Shown piece by piece: positions 21,226-33,975 of a stretch of DNA of 64,000 nucleotides. A program made the position numbers and the translations under genes. The DNA is taken from the NCBI RefSeq assembly GCF_964656455.1, contig NC_135723.1, positions 100,889,283-100,953,282 on the forward strand. Reading direction: 5' to 3'. The DNA is from Halichoerus grypus (taxonomy: Eukaryota > Chordata > Mammalia > Carnivora > Phocidae). Numbering within the stretch: the stretch's first letter is position 1; each line of letters starts with the position of its first letter. Under the pieces are notes generated by a model. The model had not been told where the DNA came from and searched no databases. It saw nothing but the letters and a program-made list of their open reading frames with translations.

Positions 21226-21472
21226 ACAGTACTTCCTTTCCTTCCCTTTCCCTTCCTTCCTTCCTTCTTTTTTAAAGATTTATTCTTTAATTTTAGAGAG
21301 AGAGAGAGCAGGGGGAGGGAGAGAGAAAATCTCAAGTAGACTCCCCCCTGAGCAGGGAGCCTGATGCGGGGCTTGATCCCCCGACCCTGAGATCATGACC
21401 TGAGCCGAAACCAAGAGTCAGAAACTTCACCGACTGAGCCACCCAGGAGCCCCTCACACAGTGCTTTCCTTT
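21223..21472 (-). mobile_element. CAN SINE inserted at the end of an L1, with T/C-rich tail
   Basis: On minus, GGGGCTCCTGGGTGGCTCAG heads the body at 21453. A-rich and GGAA tail sequence extends down to about 21240. Imperfect flanking copies CACACAGTACTTCC (from 21223) and CACACAGTGCTTTCC (from 21455) look like a decayed target-site duplication. Confidence 0.88.
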
Positions 21473-22467
21473 AAAACTCCCTCCCAGCTTTGCTATTGCT
21501 TCGTTTCTCTCAAGAGATGGCGAACCCTCCTGGCGTGCAACCGCCCTCCCCTTTGGTGGCAGTCTTGCTGTGGCTCCCACAGTCCAGTTTCTGCATGGCC
21601 CCTCGGGTGGGGCACGAAAGGCCCGGAACGAGGAGTCAGGAGTGCGATGCCCACGCCACTCCTAAAGACCCCCTGGGGACGCCCCCACGGTCCTTCCTGG
21701 TCAGAATGTCTGTCTAGCTGGGCTATTGCCTGCCCCTTCCCTCTGGGCTCTGCACGTGTGTGGGATGCTGGGCCGCGGTCACAGGACCCTGCACCGGTCA
21801 CCCAGGCCTGCAGTGGGAGGGAGTCCGGGGAGATGTCAGACATTCCTTGCCTTCCTGCAGCCAAGTTTCCGAAAGCCCTGCCGAGGGCAATGTGACATTT
21901 CCATGACACCTGGGGAGGCTGCCGGCAGTGACATAACCGGAGGGGGGAGGGTTGGGGGTGTGTCCCCTGGGCAGAGAGCCTGCCAAGCGGGGCCCAGTCT
22001 GATGACTCGCTGTTGTGTAAATTAAAGCAACAGTCACCTGATCTTCCCTGTCTCAGCTGACCCTGCTCCCCTGATGTGACCCCCCCTACCACGTCGGTCA
22101 CTCAGGCACAGGGGTCTCTTCAAGAAAGCCGTTCGAGAAAATCCCTATCGTCTTCCTGGGAGGATGACACAAATACCATAGGCAGGTTATTTGGAGGGGT
22201 CCCCAGAGGGGACAAGCCCCTCCTAGCAGGCACCTGGGACAGGGCGTTCTGTGGGTTCACGGGGGCTCACGGGGGGCTCATGGGGGCCAGCATGGAGCTG
22301 GGCGCTGGACCAGGGGCTGCGGAGGCACCTGCGAGGAAACACAGCCCCTGCCTTCTCTCAACTCACCCTGCGGGCACTTCAGCCACAAACTCTAGCTCTA
22401 CCGCGAACCAGCGTGGCCCACGTACACCCTGGGCCTCAGTTTAGCTCTCAGTGAAATGGACAAATCA
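21473..22467. other. Intronic sequence, nothing recognised
   Basis: GC-rich (about 60%) but with few CpG clusters. I see no repeat or exon. Confidence 0.5.
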
Positions 22468-22468
22468 A

Positions 22469-22667
22469 AAATGAACTCTTGAGGGGCGCCTGGGTGGCTC
22501 AGTCGGTGAAGCGTCCGACTCTTGATTTCAGCTCAGGTCATGATCTCAGGGTCGTGAGATCGAGCACCGTGTCGGGGCTTAAGATTCTCCCTCTGCCCCT
22601 CCCCACTCGCTCGCTCTCTTTCTGTCTTAAAAAAAAAAGAAGAAAAGAAAAAAGAAAGAACTCCTGA
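22469..22667 (+). mobile_element. CAN SINE with target-site duplication
   Basis: The body starts at 22483 with GGGGCGCCTGGGTGGCTCAG and ends with CTTTCTGTCTT and an A/G tail. Flanks AATGAACTCTTGA (to 22482) and AAAGAACTCCTGA (22655-22667) are a diverged duplication. The inner region lacks the usual CTCCCTGCTC segment, so this is a shortened or older subtype. Confidence 0.9.
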
Positions 22668-25299
22668 ATGGGATACCTCCCCTGGGTAGCAAGGCAACTT
22701 AGCTCCCAAAGCTGCTGAAAGCCGGTCCTCTTGAGTGGTCTGTGCCCAAGTTGTCAGGCTGGATCCCAGCTTCAACTTTAGCCCGCTGTGAAGGGCAGCC
22801 CTGGTCCGCAGACCCTCACACTAGGCCCACCCGGGGGCTTTAGTCCCAGGGAGAAACCGTGGACGCCACATCCTCCAGACTCAGCTCGGCAAGAACCGTC
22901 TGGGGCATCTGATGAGCAGGTAGGCCGCCCGCTGTGTACGTAGCACCCCAGCTCTTCCAGGGTCTGAGGGCGCGCGCTCGATGCCAGAACCAGGGTCCAG
23001 TGCGGCCTGCTAGAGGTGCCCAGTGGCTTGGCCTCACGTCAGGTCTCCTGCCCAGCCCGGGCCAGGGCTGTGGGAGCGCCACAGACCTTCCTTCTATTTC
23101 AGCCCCCAAATACCTCCCTCTTGTTCTTTACCGTTCGGAGTGTGGCTCTGACCAGCTGCTGCCGCACCTACTACTGTCAGAGACCATCGTGGACCATCGT
23201 CCACCCGGGGCGTTCTCACTGTGCCCGTGGCAGCCTGAGCACAGGGCTCCATGGTGGCGTGGGACCTTATCGTGGATGTGGCAAAGCGGCTGTTCTGGAG
23301 ACCGGGGGCAAGTGGGAAAGTGGAGGGCTTTCGGGGGCCCAAGCCAGGCCTTGGCTGCTGTGGTCATCTGCTCTGCCGTCCTGGGCCTCCCGCCACGATC
23401 GCGCAGCCCCGAGGGCCGTCATCCCTCCCGTGACTCGGAACAAGGGCCTCTTCTTCTTGCCTAAATATCGTATGGCCAAGGGGAAACTATCACCCTCAGT
23501 TGTGAAAGGTTACAGAGGTTCCCCTCAACCTCCCGTCCATCATCCACTTTCAAAAATGCAGGCTCTTAGGTTTTAAACCCCCCAGTCTGAAAAGTAGGTT
23601 TGAGATCCAGGTGAGGGTGGGGCTGGGGCAAACCTCCCTGTCCTTTCAAGTCAGAATGAAGCCAGCTGGAAGGAGAGGGTGTGAAAGAGAAGCTGAAGGG
23701 GCCAGGCAGAGGAGCAAGCCCATGGCCGGTCTCGGGCTGGCCAGTTCCTCCGTGGAACTCTGGAAGGCCCTGTGCGCTGAGCCGCTGAGACGCTGAGCTG
23801 GGCAGCTCTCCTTCTCCAGGCTTCTGCCGGGGCCTGGGGCTGCCACCTGCAGACTGAGCCCCTCCCTCTGGCTCCCCCACCACGGATTCCTTGAGAGAAA
23901 GGAAGAAATGGGCCCTGCCCTCAGGGAACTGTTGGGCGGGAGAGAGGCAGTCAGGCAGGGGGTCAGTCATGTCTGGGTCAGGGAGTCCAGGCACCGTGGG
24001 AGGCTCAGCCTGGGGGTGGTCGGAGCCAATTCCCAAAGGATGCCTGAGAACAGCCCAGTGGGAGGGTGGCAGCCTGGGGGTTGGGGCGGGGCACATAGGG
24101 AACTCCAGGGCCTGAAAAAAGTGGGGTTCAGCTGTGGCTGCTCAGGCAGGCCCGTGGAAGGCCTTGACCCCAGGTGGGCTTCACTCCGAGCCAACAGCAA
24201 GTATGGCAGGCGGGCAGGCTGTCGCCCGATGGGCCCGCCATCACACCTCACTGGAGTGCCGAGTACAGAATGGGCCAAGGCAGGTGTGGGGAAGAGAGAA
24301 CTGATGGATCAGACCATTGGAGCCATGGACATGGCCCAGCCTTCCACCTTTTCACCTCCTGACACAGAGGTTCAAGGGCACCACAATAGAGAAGGGTGGG
24401 TGCAGAGGACTGAGACAAACCCAAACAAACTTCTTGTCCCCGAGCCCTTGTCTCTGAGACCACTTTTGAGGGAATCCACATTCTGAGGAGAATGGGTGCC
24501 ATAACACTGGCATCAAACCCTTGCACACCTGGGAAGAAGAGAGCGTCTCCAGACACCTGGAGCCTGGCCTTCTGCCCCCCACCCCCACCCCGAGGCAGGC
24601 TGAGATGCAGCGAGGGTCCCTGTGAACACCCCGTCTGTGGGAGGTCCAGGCACACTCCATGTACACGGTTGCCAAGCTTGAACGGTCACTGGCATCATCT
24701 CTTGCCAGGCTGGCAGAGTTTCAGAGAGCGAAGGAAGTAACCTGCAAGTCAGCAGCCCTTCCAGAAAATCTGGGCAGTGTCCCTAAATGCCCTGAGGAGA
24801 TGTGAGGCCACCCATCTCTGAGCTCCACCCACCCCCCTGTGCACCACGTTGTCTCCTGTCGACAGCCGGGAAAGCTCACCTGCGTTTGCAGCAGGTGACT
24901 CTTGAGGAACCAAACGAAGAGTTACATTGAAGGCAAGGCAGCTGTCAGGATTTCTGGGCGGGGGGTCCTGCCTGGTGATTCCTGAGGATCCCCCTCAAAG
25001 GCCACCCTGCCCCCGGGGGTGAGGCTGCTGCTGGCCGAGTCCCTAGAGACGTGGGGGAGATGCCGCCCGGCTGGCCCGAGGCCACATGGTGCCCGCAGGT
25101 TTTCTGTCTCGGCCCCCTGCTGAGAAAGAGGAGCTGGAGAGACCAGCGGCGCCCCAGATTCACTGGGGCTGAGATGGCAAAGCACTTCTCTTCAACGTTA
25201 GATAAAGGAGGCGGGTATAAGGAGGACCCCCTTCCTGCTGCGGATGTTTATTTTTGATTAAGAAATGGCACCGGGGCCTTTCCGAGGATTTTTGCTTTG
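22668..25299. other. Intronic sequence, nothing recognised
   Basis: 2.6 kb of mostly unique, GC-rich sequence. Open frames up to 192 codons occur on both strands at once and carry no splice or family support. Confidence 0.5.
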
Positions 25300-25590
25300 A
25301 AGTAATCAGTTAATCAGTGAGGCAATGGGTGTTTACTGGGCACCAACTGCAGAGTGAAGTGTTTGGAGGCGTACAAAGAAGGCATGAGCCACGGATCCTG
25401 TGCCCGGCATGATGGAACCGGGTCCAGAGACAGGAAGAAATGTACGAGTCCATTAAGCCCTGGTGCAAGGAAGCATATGATTAAGTATGCATCAATCCTC
25501 TCTGGAAAAGGAAAAAGTGTTCATAAATACGTCAAAGTATCCTAAGATAAGGAGCCTGGTACACAGCGGGGCAAAGTGATGTAGGCATGG
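25300..25590 (+). repeat. Ancient interspersed repeat, family uncertain
   Basis: The pattern TGTTTACTGGGCACCAACTG, then GACAGGAAGAAATG and ATTAAGTATGCATC resembles a common old mammalian repeat (TTTATTGAGCACCTACTATG... type). It is too diverged to name. Confidence 0.35.
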
Positions 25591-26044
25591 AGGGCGGGGG
25601 CTGTTCTTGGAAGAGGTTGGTCTTTGAGAATGACTCGAATCACAGAAGTTGCGGGAGAAAGGGGCAGGGAAGGAAGAGGGTGGCGGAGGGGAAGTGGGCT
25701 GGTGCCAGACAATCACAAATTAGTACTCCCAAACTGCAAGAACAGGAGACGTCCACGCCGGCCAATGTTTTGCTGCATCCAAGATTAATGAACTAGTCCC
25801 AGTGAAATCCTGCACTGCGGTTCTGAGCAGCGTGGCTTCCGTCTTCATATTTAGTAGGAAACAGGCCATTGCATAAGTCATCGTGAAATGTTTTCTTCCC
25901 CCACAAGGGGATATGAAGTGAGTTCTGGCAGCCCTCTCTCTGGCACCAAAATATTTTCAGTTGAATGAATAGGGAAGAAGCATATTGTAGGCCTGCCTCT
26001 GTTCTGGGGCTGGGAACAGCGAGCAAGAGAAGACGCCCAGCCCT

Positions 26045-26217
26045 CGCGGAGCTTAGGTTTTTGGACCCTGGCTACTTGGAGTGTAGTCTCATGACCAGCC
26101 CCCTGGCATCACTGGGAGCTTGTCAGACATGCAGACTCCGAGGCCCCACCCCAGACCCACAGAATCCAAATCTGCCTTTAACGAGATCCTCTGGTGACTC
26201 GTGCAGCTTGGCTCTGG
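26045..26217 (-). mobile_element. MER20-type hAT-Charlie DNA transposon, reverse orientation
   Basis: CATCACTGGGAGCTTGTCAG, ACATGCAGACTCCGAGGCCC, CACCCCAGACCCACAGAATC and CGAGATCCTCTGGTGACTCG follow the reverse complement of MER20. It is non-autonomous and long inactive. Confidence 0.72.
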
Positions 26218-26405
26218 GCCAGTGGTTTAGACTTGACCGAGGAGCATCATCTCTTGCCAGGCTGGCGGGACCTCAGCCCTCTGGGCCCCAACCCCTGAGC
26301 CTGGGCTTCAGTAGTTGGGGTGGACCCTGGGACTCTGCATTTCTGACAAGTTCCCGAGTTTCCGGGTGGTGAGCCAGTTGGGCACCCACGCTCTGAGAGC
26401 CTAGT
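26218..26405 (+). mobile_element. MER20-type hAT-Charlie DNA transposon, forward orientation
   Basis: It starts near CAGTGGTTTAGACTTGACCG, continues GGGCCCCAACCCCTGAGCCT, CAGTAGTTGGGGTGGACCCT, GACTCTGCATTTCTGACAAG, and ends near ACCCACGCTCTGAGAGCC. It directly abuts the reverse copy at 26045-26217. Confidence 0.72.
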
Positions 26406-27023
26406 GCTCTGAGGGCTCCCTCAGGTTCCGGGGAAGCTGAGGAAGCCCCTGGCCCCCCCTCCAGGAGAGGCAGGCCAGCGGCTTCCCTGCATGGCCAGTT
26501 CCTTACTCTCCACACCCATTCCCTCCACTCAGGAAGAGTCTGGCTTTGTGCCTGGCCCCAGATGATCCTCAGCTCCCGTCCTGCCCGAGTAGAGAGCAGA
26601 CGCCTCTGCAGAACCCAGGCCACCTCCCTGGGACCTCTGAGCAGGATCTTCCGTGGTGCCCGGGTGTTCCATGCAGACAAGGCCACAAAGAACTGGAGGC
26701 AGCCTTGCTGTGCGAGTGAGGTCACAAAATGCATCGGGGGCCCATCAGAGTCCCCTTCTCCCTCATGTCTCAGGGGTCAGTCTGCCCCTTCCTCCCTCCC
26801 AGCCCTCAGGGGCCGCTGCCTGGAGAAGCCTCACGGGACCAAGCAGGTGACCCCGGCTTGGAGCTGTCACGCGGCTAAGGGTGGCTCTAAACAGAAATGC
26901 CGAATTACCCAATTCTCCCTCCACAGTCTGCCGCTGGGCTGACCAGGAGGCCGTCGCTAGCTGCAGGTGGCTGCTGATATTTAAAATTAAATAACATAGA
27001 AACTTCAGGTCCTCATCACTTTT
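26406..27023. other. Intronic sequence, nothing recognised
   Basis: Unique GC-rich sequence. The 153-codon minus frame has no splice support. Confidence 0.5.
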
Positions 27024-27442
27024 AGGGGTTGAATTATGTCCCCCAAAAGGATGTGTTGAAGTCCCGACCCCCCAAAACCTGTGAGTGTGACTTTTTTTGG
27101 AAATAGGGTCTTCACAGAGGTAATCGAGTTGAAATCAGGTCATGAGGGTGGCCCTCGTCCAAAATGACTGGTGTCCTTGTGAGGGGAGAGAAATCTGGAC
27201 ACACTTGTAAGGATGGAGGCAGGGGTGGGGCGAGCAGGTCCGTGCCCAGGATTGTCAACCACCACCAGCGGTGGGAGATGGGCCTGCAATGGATTCTCCC
27301 TCCAAACCTCTAGCAGGAGCCAACCTCTGACGCCTTGGTTCAGACCTCTGGCCTCCAGAACCTCAAGAGAGAATTCCTGTTGTCTTAAGCCCTCCAGTGT
27401 GTGGTGCTTTGTTACAGCAACCCTGGGCACTAATTAATGCAG
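27024..27442 (+). mobile_element. MaLR (MLT1-type) LTR, complete
   Basis: Landmarks: GGGTTGAATTATGTCCCCCA, GATGTGTTGAAGTCCCGACC, GAAATAGGGTCTTCACAGAG, TAATCGAGTTGAAATCAGGT, CTGGTGTCCTTGTGAGG, GGTTCAGACCTCTGGCCTCC, TTGTCTTAAGCCCTCCAGTG, GCTTTGTTACAGCAACCCTG. It is a solitary LTR. Confidence 0.87.
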
Positions 27443-28250
27443 GCACACTGTCCGTGTTCCTGCTACTCACCCCCCCCAAAAGCCACACGTGCCAGGGGCT
27501 ACCACGGATGGAGACACACTTCCATCTTTGCAGAAGGTTCTGTTGGACGGTGTCATTCTACAGTACGCCTTTAGGAGAAAGAAGCAAAGATGAATAGTTC
27601 GTTTTCAGAAAAAGTCAACGTTTGTTGGGTTGGCCCAATCCCGTCTTCCATATTGTCCATATCCTCAGTCCCAGTCCTTCCACAGGGAGGGGGCCCGTCA
27701 TTGTCAAGGGGAAACCAGGGGCACGGAGTGGCTCTCCTCCCTGACCTGAGAAAGTAGACCTTGACACTTAGGCCCCCTCTTCCTAAATGCTGACAGCAGA
27801 TGGTGAGGGTGCGGGTCCACACTGAGCCCGAGAACCAGAGCCCCGGAACAAGCCCGTTCCTACACAGCCTCTCACCACTCACCGCTCCCTGGACCCATTT
27901 CCTCTCTTTGGCCAATCTCTCCAGCCCAGCACACGCCAGCTTGCCCAGAGGACAGGGAAGCCGGGCAGAAGGATATCTGCCTGCCCCCGCCCCTCCTTCC
28001 AGGCTCTCACACTGTCTGTTGCCGAAAACGGCTCATGTTTCTTTCATGCCACTGGATGGTCTTTGCCTTACTCATCAGTGGGTGCCAGAGGCAAAGAAGA
28101 AAGAATTAAAATCGGCCCTTCTCCACATAACGAATACTGCTCTGCAAAGAGATTGCAGCAGCCCTAAGCAAGAAAATCTGTTTGCAGAACTCCCCCGGCT
28201 GTTTTCCCAGTGTGTTTCCAGCTTACTTTACCGATGGGCAAATAGGTCTG
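27443..28250. other. Intronic sequence, nothing recognised
   Basis: Unique. An open frame of 205 codons (27800-28417) runs into the L1 remnant that follows and is not a gene. Confidence 0.5.
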
Positions 28251-28254
28251 TGTC

Positions 28255-28530
28255 TCTAGCCTGTTCTTGTAGGTTCTACAAATGGAACCAGACAGTGCGG
28301 ACTCTGCCACATCAGGCTTCTCTTGCTCACATTGTTTGTGAGGTTCGTTATATTTGCTGCACGTCGATGCAGGCTGTTTATTCACATTACTACGGAATAT
28401 TCCATGGTGTGAACTGATTGCAGTGTGTATCTGTCATCTCTACGGCTGTTGGGCGTCTGGGTGGTTTCCACGTCAGGGCCTTGATGAACGCTGCTACCTG
28501 AACATTCTATACACACACTCACCGGGGGGC
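28255..28530 (-). mobile_element. L1M 3' region, reverse orientation
   Basis: ACAAATGGAACCAGACAGTG, TACGGAATATTCCATGGTGT, GGGTGGTTTCCACGTCAGGG and CTTGATGAACGCTGCTACCT follow the reverse complement of the L1M ORF2 tail. Heavily diverged. Confidence 0.7.
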
Positions 28531-30984
28531 ACGCACGCTTTCTGTGGGGGTGCCGCTTGCTTTTATGTGATGTAGTCATTCAGCACGAAAATGTCATGGG
28601 AGAGGAGAGGGGAGGAGCCTAGCGCTGGAGCATTGGCGGAACATCTACCATGTGCTGGGCCTACATAACCTCATCTGATGGAACCCATGTGCCACCTGTG
28701 GGGTTGGCATTGACCCCTCTGTACCTGGACTGCCGAGGCTTGGAGGCCGTGCGCGTTCTGGCTGAGGGAGGCACAGCAGGAGTAAGGCTGGGGGCCCAGG
28801 GTTTGGATCCTTCTGACCAAACCCCAAACCTGTGATTTAGCAGATGCAGCATGTCCCAGAATGCTAGCATTCAACAGCCCGACCCTGGCAGCCTTGGCCG
28901 GAGGAAACCAAGAACCCTGCGCCGGGCAAGGCTTCATGGGGTAGCAGATGCTACCTACCGTCGGATACGCCACTGGACGTGCCAGCCAAATGCCGACCAC
29001 ATGATTGACGAATAGCAGATTAGTGAGAATTTCTCAGTGTTCTGATAAAGTGTAAATGCAGTCAGACTGTACTTGCCCCGAACAGAGGCCCTGGCATCAG
29101 GGGTACATGACGAATGTGCTGCTATCAGCTGCTTTGGAAACCCCTGGTCTCCGAGTTGGCTGAGGATGTTAGGTTTCCTTTTCATTCCTGATGATAAGAG
29201 AAAAATCCACTTCCTTTTGAGCAACACCAAGAAAACAAAGGATCAGTGCTTATGTTCTCTTTTCTCAATCCGATTGTTAACACACACACACACACACACA
29301 CAAATTGGAGGTGAATCCTGCCGGGAAGGTTGGCTGGAGACCACTAAGCCCCGAACAGGATAACCCCAGCATCCGGCTGCCAACATCCATCATCACACGA
29401 AGCTGGCCTTGGGACAATCGGGAACAGTTCCTGCCGCAGATGAGCTGTGTGTGACAGACACTCCTTGGGGAGACAGACAGAGGAGGGGCTGTGTCTGTAT
29501 GCGGCTACTTAATAAGACGCTACGAACGCACACAAGATCGTTCTGCGGCTTTTTCTGCTGTGCTGTTATTGGGTGAGGCAGGGTCTCTTTGCCCAGGAAG
29601 GACTTGACGGCAGGTGTCAGGGATGGCCACACTCAGCCAACCTGGAAGGCAGACTTGGAAGCCACGCGTCCCTGTCAGGCCAGCTCCTGATACACTTTCT
29701 TATGTAAGGGACAGCGGACGTGGCTGAATCTGGCCAACTGAGCCCCGGTAAGGGAAACAGGGACTTTTCTCTGAGACAGAAGGGGTGTGAGAGCAGGTGG
29801 TCATTGTTCTCAAGGGCCTGGAGAGAAAATCACTCTATTCGTCCAAAAGATCAGCTCCCTAAGCTCCTGGCTTTACCATCCAAGATTCTAGTGAATTTCC
29901 ATTTCTCTGCCTAAGCCCCCCAGGCTCTGGGGTCCCCAGCCGAAGTTAAAGCCAGAGCCACGGATCTGCCTTTCTCCTGCTGGCTTCACACCCTTGGCAG
30001 TCTCAGGGACAGGGCTGGCCTCAAAGTGGCCCTTCTCGGCCAACGGCACCTTACCTATTGCCTTCGGACCTGACATACCCACACAGCAACTTTATGACCT
30101 CGCCCCCAAGATCGGTGTTGTTGAGGGTAGGACTTCAAGCCTGGAGCCTGAGTCTCCTGAGTCCTGCTTCTCACGGTACAAAATGACAACCTGCTTTGTG
30201 CACTGTAAGGCAGGTGGGAAAGAGATGGCATACTTCCTTGGAGTGAAAGGTTCCATACCAACTCTTCATACAGCTGCAGCGTGACCTAGAGCAGCAGATC
30301 CTCATCCTAGGGAAAATCAGCCCGAACGGGTTTGGATTGGGCAAGGGGCAGGGGGCCTGGTTTCAAACTCACCAGGCCTTATCAGAGGCCCCATTTCTCC
30401 AAGCTGAGTTAGGCCCTCCCCAGTGCTGATCCCTTCTTTGGCCACCCCCGGGCACATGACCAACAGAGCGCAAATACAAACCACTGAAAGTTACCTGGGC
30501 CATCAGCAGGCGTGGCCAGGGAGAGGCCGTGACTCTGCGGTCTCTCTAGCAGTCACACCCCGGGCCACCGTCCCTACTGTAACCAGCTAGAACAGCAGGC
30601 CTACAATGCCACGGGGGGCCTGACTCAGCAGGAGTCCTTGGGGCCCGTGCGGCACATTTGCTCTTGCCACGGAACGCCACCTGAACTGCTGGATCTGGAA
30701 CGTCAGCCATGGTATGTGAGAAGCAGAAAGCTAGAGGGGCCCAGGGGAAACTGGAGGGAGCCTGCCTGCAGGACGCCCAGCCATTCACAGTGATGGTGCC
30801 AAGTCATAAAAGAAGGCTAATTATAGTTAACACAGTATTTTGCCACCTGGGAAGGCAGGGGTGCATGGGGGAATATTCTAGAAAGATGCCATTGGAATGG
30901 AACACTTGAAGGGCAAATTTCAGTTCTTTCAAAGACTCATTGATGAGAGAGCGGGTTCTCCAGCCCTCTTATAAAGTGGTTATT
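28531..30984. other. Intronic sequence with one (AC)n tract
   Basis: Mostly unique. A dinucleotide tract of 11 AC units lies at 29280-29302. Nothing else is recognised. Confidence 0.55.
29280..29302 (+). repeat. (AC)11 microsatellite
   Basis: An uninterrupted alternating CA tract between GTTAA and AATTGG. Confidence 0.97.
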
Positions 30985-31185
30985 CCATACCAGGCATTGT
31001 TTGGGGTGATTTGCAAACTGTAGCTGATCTAACCTCCCAACACCCTTGGAGGGAGGCTTTGTGGTCCACTGCAGAGGAGGAAACAGAGACCCAGGGAGAT
31101 CGCGGGACTTGCCCGGGGCCGCACAGCCGGCGGCTGTCAGAGTTGCGGTCACCCCTGCAGTCTGGCCCCAGAGTGCAGGCTCCCA
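30985..31185 (-). mobile_element. MIR SINE, reverse orientation
   Basis: TGTAGCTGATCTAACCTCCC, GAGGAGGAAACAGAGACCCA, GGGACTTGCCCGGGGCCGCA and CAGCCGGCGGCTGTCAGAG trace the reverse MIR core. Diverged and GC-shifted. Confidence 0.7.
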
Positions 31186-33786
31186 GCCCTTGGCGGCTCC
31201 TGTCTCCAGGCCTGCAGCGCCAACGGACAAGTCAAGCCTCACGTGTAGACAGAGTGACTGGCTAGAGGTGGGGGTCGTAAGTCACAGCCCTCCCTCACTG
31301 GGAAGTCAGGCCCCGGCTCGCCCCATCTCTGGCCAGTCGGATTCTCGAAGTGTGCACCTTCACGAGTCTCCCCAGGCCACGCCCCAAGGGTCCTGAAAGG
31401 GTGGGAGCATCTCCCCACAGCGGGGTGGAGTCAGCCAGGCTGGCCAGGGCTCGGATCCATACCCCAGCGGCATCTCCCTGGAGGGGAGATGGCTCCTCCC
31501 GGGCCAGCCTGCAGCAGCTGAAGGCCCCAGGGTGCGGGTCCTTCCCGGTGGTCCCGGGAGCTCCAGCCTAAGTGAGTCCTGCGTTCTCCCTGTTTCTGAG
31601 GGAGAGACTCAGGGAGGGACCAGAAGTTGTTTACTCATCCCAGGAGGTTTAGCCCCTGGTCAGAGGACGACCTTAGGCACCTGGGTAACAACCAGGTCAT
31701 GTCGCTAAGCGCAGTCCCCAGCTCTCAGAAGCTTCCCAAACTCGGGGTGTCTCTGCCTGGGCTAGACAGCAGCTTGCTGCAGAACTAAGGGCAACGTCAC
31801 CTCACTGGACCAACCGATGAGCTGGAGACCCTGCTGGGGCAAACCCCTGGGGGGCACAGCATGCAGCCGGTGGCAGGGGGTGGGGGGTCCGGGGGGCGTT
31901 GCAAAGGCTGCTCCATGTCCAGGGGTCCCTCACACTAACCAGTGAACCACGGAGCACCATTCCGAGCAACCCACCCCACCCTCTAGCCTGCCTGTCAGCT
32001 GCCCCAGGGTCTCCAAAGCTGCTGTCTCGGGGGGGGGGGGGGGCGTGGAGAGGAAGGGGAATTCAAAGGCAGCAACCATCTCTTCCTGGAGGGGGAGCGG
32101 TGGGGGTGCCGAGAAGGTGATCCAGTTCTCTCAACAAGCCAGCCATTGATGCCCCACCTGCTCCCCGCGCCTCAACGCTATGAAAGGAGACCAAGGGGGG
32201 CCGGGCCCCCGATGAGGTTCCCGCTCCCCCCCAGTGGCAAACACAGGACACACAAAGGATCCAGTGCCTGTCCGAGAGCCAAGTTAAACAGGGCCGGTCA
32301 GTGAGCTGGACCCGGCTCAACAGAGGGCTCCAAACGGGGCCAGCTGAGCCTGCGGGACCCCCGGGGGCCACTGCAAAGCACCGCCTAAAGGTAGAGGTGG
32401 TCGGAAGGCACAGGGAGCCCCAGGAGGGAACAGGGTTGATACTTAGCTAGAAAACTCTCACCCAAACCCCAAAAGGGTGGGGTAAGGGTGTGTAGGGACA
32501 GCCTCCCGAGCATCGATCTTGGCAAGCTGCCCTAGACGCACCATCGTACATGATGCTAGCCGCCACCCGTCACAGGGCTGGACCCAAATCCAGGACTCCC
32601 TGCCTCCAAAGCCAAATTGTTTTGGTCCTGAAACCCGCCACGTAGTCAGCTCCTGTTCAATATCGAGAAGGAAAAGTACGATGGACATTATTATTATTAT
32701 TTCTTCTTTATTAACTGGGCTCTGAGAGGCCAAATTAATGAGCTCAGAATTCTAGGCACTATTGATGTCAGGGCTTGTCCTCAGCCTAAACTGTTCAACG
32801 AGGCGTTCTGTCGCTTCTCCATCGTCCTATGACCACTGGAGGCCTTCCTACCATCAGTGAAAATAGGAAATAGAAAATGGAGAATATAAATATCTTCTAA
32901 GGAGCATAAATGTTTTAGTTCTTTAACCTTCTCGTTTTGGCACGGTGGAACATTTGCCATGACGGTGTTTAAGGTCCTGAGTCAGTGAGGTGGACGACCT
33001 AGGCCAGGGGCACGTGGTGCTTGACAGCAGCCTGCATGCCCCAGCCCAGAGCAGCTCGGGCAGATGCCCAGTTAGTGAGAAAACCTTGTCCACATAGAAT
33101 GTATATTCCTCTTTTTACAGCAATGTGACCCAGTAAATGCTACCAACAACCACAAGAACAGTGAAATGTCTGGGCAGCATGGCAAATTCTATATGGAAAT
33201 GTAACCGGCCAAGCACAGGACAGTGACGGCTCATAACTACATCCACGGGAAGCCCTCAGCGGTGCAGATAATTCAAGTTCAGTGTGGCCGCCCGGACAGC
33301 CAGTGTGGCCTTGGGCTGCCCCGAGTCAACCGAACGCCCAAGAGGAGAGCTGTCACTGCTTGCTGGGCGCCCAGTGGGCGAGCTACGCCCAATCCTGGGG
33401 GACTCCATGACCACCGCACATTCAGAGGGTCTTTCAGGAGGAAAAGCGTTTACACTGGGGCCATAACGAGCAGTCCAGAAAGCTGAGCCAAGGCCAGGGA
33501 ATGGAAATTACATGATGTTCCAACCTCAATTTCCTGGGGAGAGCAACCATCCCAGGCCTTTGGGCCTCTCCCCGCTGAGCTCGTACGGGCAAGTGCAGAT
33601 ACGACAGCGGCATCTCCAACCAGATTCTAAATCTTAGTTCTACACCTGCTCCCCGCCAAGCCCCACCTGGGCTTTCCCTCCCAGCCGCACCCCTCCTGTC
33701 CATGCTCCCTGCCCTGCACAGGTGCACACATGGGGCCTCCTTTGCTCCCAGGACTCGCTCACCCCTCGGCAGTCCTCCTCCTCCTC
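31186..33786. other. Intronic sequence; G-runs but no gene
   Basis: It contains GGGGGTGGGGGGTCCGGGGG (31876-31895) and a 15-G run (32029-32043). Both could fold as quadruplexes on the plus strand. A short (TTA)n lies at 32688-32700. No exon or repeat family is seen. Confidence 0.5.
32029..32043 (+). repeat. (G)15 homopolymer
   Basis: Fifteen consecutive G between CTGTCTC and CGTGGAG. The true length may differ because such runs are hard to sequence. Confidence 0.9.
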
Positions 33787-33975
33787 TTTTTTTTTAAAAG
33801 ATTTTATTTATTTATTTATTTGAGAGAGAGTTAGGGGAGGAGCAAAGGAAGAGGGATAAGCAGACTCTGTGTTGAGCACGGAGCCCGACGTGGGGCTCGA
33901 TCCCAGGACCCCGAGAGCACGACCTGAGGAAAGCAAGAGTCGGCCGCTTCACCGACGGAGCCCCCCAGGCGCCCC
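33787..33975 (-). mobile_element. CAN SINE, reverse orientation, diverged
   Basis: On minus it starts GGGGCGCCTGGGGGGCTCCG and ends AAATAAATAAAATCTTTTAA. Extra substitutions in boxes A and B suggest an older insertion. Confidence 0.92.

Noticed and set aside
22668..24700. Series of open frames of 100-190 codons
   Set aside because: They occur on both strands at the same places, and their peptides are compositionally biased by high GC.
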